Positions 32,153 to 37,628 of a stretch of 37,628 nucleotides of DNA are shown here, piece by piece (position 1 is the first letter of the stretch; every line of letters starts with the position of its first letter). Both the position numbers and the translations under genes were made by a program. Origin of the DNA: Caulobacteraceae bacterium (GTDB taxonomy: Bacteria > Pseudomonadota > Alphaproteobacteria > Caulobacterales > Caulobacteraceae); contig JARLIP010000212.1 in the NCBI GenBank assembly GCA_031291685.1, forward strand, positions 1 through 37,628, given 5' to 3'. Under the pieces are notes generated by a model. That model saw only the letters and a program-made list of their open reading frames with translations. It did no database searches and had not been told where the DNA came from.

Positions 32153-32233
32153 AGCACGGTTCACGGCGACGCCGATCTGCGCCACTATCGCGGCGAACAC
32201 CAAACGAGGCCGAAACTGTCCAGGGGTGCAAGT

Positions 32234-32947
32234 CTGATCGGGGGCGCCAAGTCCAAGGAGCGTCTGCACGGCGCCATCGCCCGCAAGCTTGGGGTGGCGA
32301 TCGTCTCGGGGGCGATCAAGCCTGGCGAGATCCTCGGCAACGAGATCGAGTCCAGCGAACAGCTTCAGGTCTCCCGCAGCGCCTACCGCGAGGCGGTTCG
32401 CATGTTGGCGGCCAAGGGGTTGGTGGAAAGCCGCCCCAAGACCGGCACCCAGGTCAGCCCCCAGCGGCGCTGGAACCTGCTGGACCCGGAGGTGCTGGCC
32501 TGGTTCTTCGAGGCCGGCGCCCCCAGCCCGGCCTTCGTGCGGGACCTGTTCGAACTGCGCATGGTGGTCGAACCCGCCGCCGCGGCCCTGGCGGCGGAGC
32601 GGCGCACACCCGAGGATCTGGCCCGGATGCGGCGCGCCCTTCTGGAGATGGAAAAGCACGGGGTCGCCAACGAGGACGGGCGCACCGCCGACCGGGAGTT
32701 CCACGACGCGGTGATCGAGGCCACCTACAACGCCCCCCTGGTCAGCCTGGCCAGCAGCATCGGCGCCGCCGTGCGCTGGACCACCATCTTCAAGCAGCGG
32801 CACGGTCCCCTGGCCCGGGACCCCATGCCCGAGCACTGGCGGGTGTTCGACGCCATCGCCGCCGGCGGCGCCGAGCCCGCCCGGGCGGCCATGCGCGATC
32901 TGGTGGCCCAGGCCCTGGAGGACACCCGCCCGGAGATCGAGCGCTGA
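32234..32947 (+). CDS. GntR/FadR-family (FCD) transcriptional regulator, probable CTG start
   Basis: About 237 aa if started at CTG 32234. The first helix of the winged HTH (SKERLHGAIARKLGVAIVSGAIKPGEIL) lies before the first standard start codon (GTG 32294), and no ATG, GTG or TTG occurs in frame between the upstream stop (32144) and 32294. CTG 32234 has AGGGG seven bases upstream, an ideal spacing. HTH: SSEQLQVSRSAYREAVRMLAAKGLVESRPKTGTQV. The C-terminal FCD domain follows (RDLFELRMVVEPAAAALAAERR; DREFHDAVIEATYN; EHWRVFDAIAAGG), with Asp/His metal-binding residues. It likely senses a sugar acid and controls the dehydrogenase and dehydratase downstream. Confidence 0.88.
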   Translation: MIGGAKSKERLHGAIARKLGVAIVSGAIKPGEILGNEIESSEQLQVSRSAYREAVRMLAAKGLVESRPKTGTQVSPQRRWNLLDPEVLAWFFEAGAPSPAFVRDLFELRMVVEPAAAALAAERRTPEDLARMRRALLEMEKHGVANEDGRTADREFHDAVIEATYNAPLVSLASSIGAAVRWTTIFKQRHGPLARDPMPEHWRVFDAIAAGGAEPARAAMRDLVAQALEDTRPEIER

Positions 32948-32988
32948 GCCCGCCGCGGCGCCCCCATTCACACTTGCGCACCCTCATT

Positions 32989-32999
32989 TTGTCTGAGTA
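32989..32999. promoter_or_regulatory. Candidate operator of the FadR-type regulator, site 2
   Basis: TTGTCTGAGTA, an exact repeat of the motif at 32135-32145, this time about 110 bases before the sugar dehydrogenase start, so both the regulator and its presumed targets have the site. Confidence 0.6.
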
Positions 33000-33104
33000 T
33001 TAATCCATGGGAGCCCACGCGGCGTCACTCTTCGGTTGGGCGATCATGGACAAGACCCGCGCGCATATCGGCGCCCAGTCGGCCTCGGCCGCGCGAGACC
33101 TCTG

Positions 33105-34034
33105 ATGGCCGGCCCCATTCAGATCGGCATCGTCGGCATCGGCAAGATCGCCCGCGACCAGCATATCCCGGCCCTGCGCGCCGACCCCGCGTTTCACCTG
33201 ACCGCCGGCGCCAGTCCCCACGCCGGGTTCGAGGGCCTTGAGGTCCATCACAGCCTGGACGAGATGCTGGACGCCCATCCGGACCTGGACGCCGTGGCCC
33301 TGTGCACCCCGCCCCAGGAGCGCTATGCCCTGGCCCACGCCGCCCTCAGTCGGGGCAAGCACGTCTTTCTGGAAAAGCCCCCCGGCTCCACCCTCAGTGA
33401 GGTCGAGGCCCTGCGCCAGCAGGCCAAGCGCATGGACCGCACCCTGTTCGCCAGCTGGCATTCCCGCTTCGCCCCCGCCGTCGAGCCGGCCCGCCAATGG
33501 CTGGCGGAGCGGACCATCAAGGGGGTGAGGATCGACTGGCGCGAGGACGTTCGCCAATGGCATCCAGGCCAGGAATGGATCTGGCGGCCCGGGGGCCTGG
33601 GGGTGTTCGATCCCGGGATCAACGCCCTGTCGATCGCCACCGCCATCCTGCCGCGCCCCTTTTTCCTGACCGACGCCGAACTGCGCTTTCCGGCCAACCG
33701 CGCCGCCCCTGTCGCCGCCGACCTGCGCTTCAGCGACGAGACCGGAATCGAGATCATCGCCGGGTTCGACTGGCTGCGGACCGGTCCCCAGACCTGGGAC
33801 ATCCGTGTCGAGACCGACCAGGGCCGCCTGCGCCTGAGCCTGGGCGGCTCGGTCATGGCCATAGACGAGGCGGTGGTCAGCCAGACCCATGAGGCGGAAT
33901 ATCCAGGCCTCTATCGCCGATTCGCCCAGCTGATCGCGCAGGGCCGCTCGGATGTGGACGTCAGCCCCATGCGCCACGTGGCCGACGCCTTCCTGCGCGG
34001 CCGCCGGGTGCAAACGGCGCCCTTCGAGGACTGA
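33105..34034 (+). CDS. Gfo/Idh/MocA-family sugar 1-dehydrogenase (L-arabinose/D-galactose type)
   Basis: 309 aa from ATG 33105. Rossmann start [25 protein letters not shown] with the catalytic Lys91, and [14 protein letters not shown] with Asp169 and Asn173. Length, order and these residues agree with what I recall of the Azospirillum L-arabinose 1-dehydrogenase (309 aa) and Pseudomonas D-galactose 1-dehydrogenase; phrases such as [14 protein letters not shown] and RVQTAPF at the end fit too. It oxidises an aldopyranose to the lactone with NAD(P)+. Direct partner is the dehydratase 11 bases downstream. Whether the sugar is L-arabinose, D-galactose or D-fucose cannot be told from sequence. Confidence 0.9.
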   Translation: MAGPIQIGIVGIGKIARDQHIPALRADPAFHLTAGASPHAGFEGLEVHHSLDEMLDAHPDLDAVALCTPPQERYALAHAALSRGKHVFLEKPPGSTLSEVEALRQQAKRMDRTLFASWHSRFAPAVEPARQWLAERTIKGVRIDWREDVRQWHPGQEWIWRPGGLGVFDPGINALSIATAILPRPFFLTDAELRFPANRAAPVAADLRFSDETGIEIIAGFDWLRTGPQTWDIRVETDQGRLRLSLGGSVMAIDEAVVSQTHEAEYPGLYRRFAQLIAQGRSDVDVSPMRHVADAFLRGRRVQTAPFED

Positions 34035-34045
34035 GCCACCCCCAG

Positions 34046-35854
34046 ATGACCGACGCCCCCAAACCCTCCCCCACGCGGCGCCTGCGCTCCCGGGCCTGGT
34101 TCGACGATCCGTCCAACCCGGACATGACCGCGCTCTATATCGAGCGCTACCTGAATTTCGGCCTGAGCCTGGAGGAACTGCAATCGGGCAAGCCGATCAT
34201 CGGCATCGCCCAGACCGGCTCGGACCTGTCCCCCTGCAATCGCCACCACCTGGTCCTGGCCGAGCGCATCCGCGAGGGCATTCGCACCGCCGGCGGAATC
34301 GCCATCGAGTTTCCCGTCCATCCGATCCAGGAGACCGGCAAGCGCCCCACGGCGGGCCTCGACCGCAACCTGGCCTATCTGGGCCTGGTGGAGGTGCTCC
34401 ATGGCTACCCCCTGGACGGAGTTGTGCTGACCACGGGCTGCGACAAGACCACGCCCGCCTGCCTGATGGCCGCCGCCACGGTCAATATCCCGGCCATTTC
34501 CCTGTCCGTGGGCCCCATGCTCAACGGCTGGTTCAAGGGCGAGCGCATCGGCTCAGGAACCATCGTCTGGAAGGCCCGGGAGATGCTGGCCTCAGGCGAG
34601 ATCGACGCCCAGGGCTTCATCGAACTGGTGGCCTCCTCCGCCCCGTCCACGGGGTTCTGCAACACCATGGGCACGGCCTCGACCATGAACAGCCTGGCCG
34701 AGGCCCTGGGCATGTCCCTGCCCGGCTCCGCCGCCATTCCCGCCCCCTATCGCGACCGGCGGGAGGCCGCCTATCGCACAGGCCTGCGCATCGTCGAGAT
34801 GGCGCATGATGACCTCAAGCCCTCGGACATCCTGACCCGCCAGGCCTTCCTCAACGCCATCGTGGTCAATTCCGCCATCGGCGGCTCCACCAACGCCCCG
34901 ATCCACCTGATCGCCCTGGCCCGGCAGATGGGCGTGCCCCTGGATATCCAGGACTGGCAGGACCACGGCCTGGACACGCCCCTGCTGGTGAACATGCAGC
35001 CCGCCGGCGAATATCTGGGCGAGGACTTCTACCGCGCCGGGGGCGTTCCGGCCGTGGTCAACGCCCTGATGGCCCAGGGCCTGATCCATGAGGACGCCCT
35101 CACCGTCAACGGCCGCACGATCGGCGAGAACTGCCGCAACACCCCCATCGCCGACGAACGGGTGATCCGCCCCTTTGCGACGCCGCTGAAGACCCGGGCG
35201 GGCTTTCTGGTGATGCGGGGCAACCTGTTCGACAGCGCCATCATGAAACTGAGCGTGATCTCACCGGAATTCCGCGAACGCTACCTGTCCAACCCGGACG
35301 ATCCCGACGCGTTCGAGGGCCGCGCGGCGGTGTTCGACGGACCGGAGGACTATCATCGCCGCATTGACGATCCGGCTGAAGGCCTGGATGAGACCGCGGT
35401 TCTGATCATGCGCGGCGCCGGGCCGATCGGCTATCCCGGGGCCGCCGAGGTGGTCAATATGCGCCCGCCGGCCTATCTGCTGGCCAACGGAATTCACGCC
35501 CTGCCCTGCCTGGGTGATGGGCGCCAGTCGGGCACCTCGGGCTCCCCCTCGATCCTCAACGCCTCCCCCGAGGCCGCCGCGGGCGGCGTGCTGGCCCTGG
35601 TCCGGAACGGCGATCCCATCCGCATCGATCTGGCCAAGGGCCGGGTGGACCTGTTGCTGGCCGAGGAGGAAATCGAGGCCCGCCGCCAGGCCCTGGCCGA
35701 GGCCGGCGGCTACCCCTACCCCCCCAGCCAGACCCCCTGGCAGGAGATCCAGCGCGCCCTGGTCGGCCAACTGGAGCGCGGTGCGATCCTGGAGCCCGCG
35801 GCGAACTACCAGCGCATCGCCCAGACCAAGGGCCTGCCGCGCGATAACCATTAA
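34046..35854 (+). CDS. IlvD/Edd-family sugar-acid dehydratase (L-arabonate/D-galactonate type)
   Basis: 602 aa, ATG start. The Fe-S ligands of the family are present: Cys64 in DLSPCNRHH, Cys132 in [10 protein letters not shown] and Cys205 in [10 protein letters not shown], with [10 protein letters not shown] and [17 protein letters not shown] in the C-terminal half. About 600 aa is the size of sugar-acid dehydratases of the xylonate/arabonate type, larger than IlvD of branched-chain synthesis. It removes water from a C5 or C6 aldonate to a 2-keto-3-deoxy acid. In an operon with the dehydrogenase; no lactonase or downstream aldolase/dehydrogenase is in view, so the pathway continues elsewhere. 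Confidence 0.92.
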   Translation: MTDAPKPSPTRRLRSRAWFDDPSNPDMTALYIERYLNFGLSLEELQSGKPIIGIAQTGSDLSPCNRHHLVLAERIREGIRTAGGIAIEFPVHPIQETGKRPTAGLDRNLAYLGLVEVLHGYPLDGVVLTTGCDKTTPACLMAAATVNIPAISLSVGPMLNGWFKGERIGSGTIVWKAREMLASGEIDAQGFIELVASSAPSTGFCNTMGTASTMNSLAEALGMSLPGSAAIPAPYRDRREAAYRTGLRIVEMAHDDLKPSDILTRQAFLNAIVVNSAIGGSTNAPIHLIALARQMGVPLDIQDWQDHGLDTPLLVNMQPAGEYLGEDFYRAGGVPAVVNALMAQGLIHEDALTVNGRTIGENCRNTPIADERVIRPFATPLKTRAGFLVMRGNLFDSAIMKLSVISPEFRERYLSNPDDPDAFEGRAAVFDGPEDYHRRIDDPAEGLDETAVLIMRGAGPIGYPGAAEVVNMRPPAYLLANGIHALPCLGDGRQSGTSGSPSILNASPEAAAGGVLALVRNGDPIRIDLAKGRVDLLLAEEEIEARRQALAEAGGYPYPPSQTPWQEIQRALVGQLERGAILEPAANYQRIAQTKGLPRDNH

Positions 35855-35872
35855 GGCCCGGCAGGCACGGCG

Positions 35873-36367
35873 TCAGAATGCGAATGGGGCGCCAAACGCG
35901 GTATCGGCGCCGCGACCGATGGCGGCGATCGCCCGGACCATCGCCCCCCGCCGGTCCAGGGCTTCATCCCCCAGAGCGACCAATAGGGGATTGGGCGTAG
36001 CGTAGGGCGCCGCCCCGCGCAGCCTTTGGGCCAGGGCGGCTTCGGCCCCGGCGCCGTCCCTCAGGCAGGCGAGAATATAGCCCCCGGCGGTGGAGCGGCT
36101 GACCCCGGCCCAGCAGTGGACCAGCAGGGGCGCGGCGCGATCCCAGGTTCGGGCGAAGGCCAGCAAAGCCTGAACATGATCCGCATCCGGATGGATCAAA
36201 CCTTCCTGGGGCGCGGCGATATCGTTGAAGGCCAGGTGCAGGCGCACCGGCCCCGGCGGCAGGACCGGCGGCGCGGCGCCCGGGGACAGCAGGCTGATCA
36301 CATGGCTGGGCCCACGCTCGCGGACCAACCGCTCCACAGCCTCCAGCGGGCAGACCAGGATGGTCAC
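35873..36367 (-). CDS. Tyrosine-phosphatase-like protein coupled to cobS
   Basis: 164 aa from GTG 36367, which overlaps the cobS stop by four bases (GTGA). Contains the phosphatase signature HCWAGVSRST (His84, Cys85, Arg91; C-x5-R-S/T) of the dual-specificity type, with a preceding Asp region (HLAFNDIAAPQEGL) that could supply the general acid. Likely hydrolyses a phosphate monoester. Because translation is coupled to cobS, an attractive but unproven idea is removal of phosphate from a cobalamin intermediate (adenosylcobalamin 5'-phosphate, normally CobC). Confidence 0.85.
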   Translation of the reverse strand: MTILVCPLEAVERLVRERGPSHVISLLSPGAAPPVLPPGPVRLHLAFNDIAAPQEGLIHPDADHVQALLAFARTWDRAAPLLVHCWAGVSRSTAGGYILACLRDGAGAEAALAQRLRGAAPYATPNPLLVALGDEALDRRGAMVRAIAAIGRGADTAFGAPFAF

Positions 36368-37125
36368 GGCGCGAGCAGGGCCGCCGCCCCCAGCAGAAAT
36401 CCCAGCTCAAAGATCTGCTCGCAGCCGCCCAGCACATCCCCCGTGTGTCCGCCGATCAATCGCCGGGCCAAGGTCGCCACACAGCCGACGCCGAGGGCGC
36501 CGCAAATCACCCCCAAAACGGCGGGGCCGGCGGGCAACGACGCCAGGGGCCAGAGGGACAGGACGACAGCGATCGACGCCTCGGCCCAGGTCACACCCTG
36601 AGGGGTCGGCTTCCATTTTCCCGCCTCGCCGAGCGCGGCATAGGGCGTCAGGCGCATGATCGCCACCGAGGCCGCTCGCCCCAGTCCATGGGCGGCCAGC
36701 AACAGGATCGCGCCCCGGATCGGCGGAACGCTGGCCAGGACCGCGACCTTCAGCGCCAGGACCAGGCCCAGGGCCAGCAGGCCATAGGTCCCGATCCGAC
36801 TGTCCTTCATGATCTCCAGGCGCCGCTCGGGGGTCTGGCCGCCGCCTAGGCCATCGGCTGTGTCCGCAAGGCCGTCCTCGTGAAAACCGCCCGTGACCAG
36901 GGCGCCCGCCGCCACCGCCAGCAGGGCGGCGACCGGGGCGCTCCACAGCCGCGAGGCGCCCCACAGGACCAGGGCCGAGATCCCGCCCACCATCTGCCCC
37001 ACCAGGGGGAAATAGGGGGCGCTGCGGGTGATCCAGTCCGGATCGAACCGCCCCAGGGCCGGGACCGGAATCCGGGTCAGGAACTGGAGCGCGCAGAGAA
37101 AAAGCTCGACCTGCCGGCGCATCAC
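36364..37125 (-). CDS. cobS: Adenosylcobinamide-GDP ribazoletransferase
   Basis: 253 aa, ATG overlapping the cobT stop by four bases (ATGA). Polytopic inner-membrane protein with about six hydrophobic segments. Family marks: FLTRIPVP near the N-terminus, TGGFHEDGLADTADGLGGG with the acidic metal-binding cluster, RRLEIMKDSRIGTYG. It joins adenosylcobinamide-GDP with alpha-ribazole (phosphate) to make cobalamin (phosphate), the last step of nucleotide-loop assembly. Length matches CobS (about 250 aa). Confidence 0.95.
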   Translation of the reverse strand: MMRRQVELFLCALQFLTRIPVPALGRFDPDWITRSAPYFPLVGQMVGGISALVLWGASRLWSAPVAALLAVAAGALVTGGFHEDGLADTADGLGGGQTPERRLEIMKDSRIGTYGLLALGLVLALKVAVLASVPPIRGAILLLAAHGLGRAASVAIMRLTPYAALGEAGKWKPTPQGVTWAEASIAVVLSLWPLASLPAGPAVLGVICGALGVGCVATLARRLIGGHTGDVLGGCEQIFELGFLLGAAALLAP

Positions 37126-37628
37126 AGCCGTCCCGCCAGGACGTCCTCCAGACTGGCCAGATCACTGAGCATGGCGCAGGCCGCCCGCAGCAGGGGCAGG
37201 GCCAGCAGCCCCCCCGTGCCCTCCCCCAGGCGCAGGTCCAGATCCAGCAGAGGCTCGGCGCCGAGGACCTGCAGCATCAGGGCGTGGGCCTGCTCGGCGG
37301 AGCGGTGAGCGAAGACGCAATAGTCCCGGACCGCAGGCTGAAGGCGGATCGCCGCCAGGGCCGCCGCACCACAGATGAAGCCGTCGATCAGCACCGGCCT
37401 GCGCGCCGCCGCCGCCCCGATCACCGCCCCGGCCATCATGGCGATCTCCAGCCCGCCGAACTGCCGCAGCACCTCTAGCGGATCATCGGCGTCCGACCGC
37501 GCCGCCGCGCGCGTCAAGACCGCCCGCTTTCGCGCCAGGCCCTCGGCGTCGTGGCCGGCGCCGACGCCGATACAGTCGTCCAGGGCCGCCGGCGCCAATC
37601 GGTGCATCAAGAGCGCGGCCGAGGCGGA
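37122..37628 (-). CDS. cobT: Nicotinate-nucleotide:dimethylbenzimidazole phosphoribosyltransferase, C-terminal part (cut by window edge)
   Basis: 168 codons of the C-terminal half; the frame is open to the window edge (S-A-S-A-A-L-L-M-H before the first Met in view). Family marks are seen: GVGAGHDAEGLARK, LEVLRQFGGLEIAMMAGAVIGAAAARRPVLIDGFI, FAHRSAEQAH and the conserved LRLGEGTGG with the catalytic Glu. It makes alpha-ribazole 5'-phosphate for CobS. The stop overlaps the start of cobS, which in turn overlaps the phosphatase gene, so three genes form one tight unit. Confidence 0.95.
   Translation of the reverse strand, partial: SASAALLMHRLAPAALDDCIGVGAGHDAEGLARKRAVLTRAAARSDADDPLEVLRQFGGLEIAMMAGAVIGAAAARRPVLIDGFICGAAALAAIRLQPAVRDYCVFAHRSAEQAHALMLQVLGAEPLLDLDLRLGEGTGGLLALPLLRAACAMLSDLASLEDVLAGRL

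Overview
High-GC, densely packed chromosomal DNA with strong third-position GC, alphaproteobacterial in gene content. The small DUF6481 protein, the DUF983 zinc-ribbon membrane protein, an RcnB-like protein, the YhiI/RbbA/YhhJ-type exporter and an Azospirillum-type sugar dehydrogenase/dehydratase pair fit Caulobacterales (Caulobacter or Phenylobacterium-like). This placement is an inference; there is no rRNA or other taxonomic marker in the window.

Layout. 1-3931: a divergent cluster with a secreted Ig/IPT-repeat protein (minus strand, running off the left edge) facing three tandem phage-tail-collar (MdpB-like) proteins and a GNAT acetyltransferase, closed by a convergent DUF6916 gene; no other phage genes are present. 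3932-9880: a short-chain dehydrogenase, a lipoprotein, an RcnB-like protein, a MocR-type regulator divergent from a DUF983 protein, and two related small GT-A-like glycosyltransferases. 10045-14633: a possible lipid or terpenoid oxidation group with an acyl-CoA dehydrogenase convergent to P450, APH-type phosphotransferase, TetR and rubredoxin genes, all four on the minus strand. 15041-16325: a cold-shock protein and three small proteins. 16739-24918: a GPH-family symporter, then an outer-membrane efflux lipoprotein divergent from a HlyD / double-ATPase-permease / permease operon, together a complete tripartite ABC exporter. 24938-31343: TetR divergent from a flavin amine oxidase, a bicupin protein, two LacI paralogues and a TauD-type dioxygenase. 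31442-35854: a Crp/Fnr regulator, a FadR-type GntR regulator (probably CTG-started), an L-arabinose/D-galactose 1-dehydrogenase and an IlvD/Edd sugar-acid dehydratase, the first steps of non-phosphorylative sugar oxidation. 35873-37628: a PTP-like phosphatase, cobS and the end of cobT, all overlapping by 4 bases (vitamin B12 nucleotide-loop assembly).

Non-coding highlights are three MITE-like elements (4002, 16331, 16527) that share an inverted terminal sequence but carry two different REP-like cores, two other intergenic palindromes (5124, 9124), and several candidate operators next to regulators (8540, 25605, 28277, 32135/32989). The best candidate for an undescribed system is the tail-collar trio with its GNAT, DUF6916 and Ig-protein partners.
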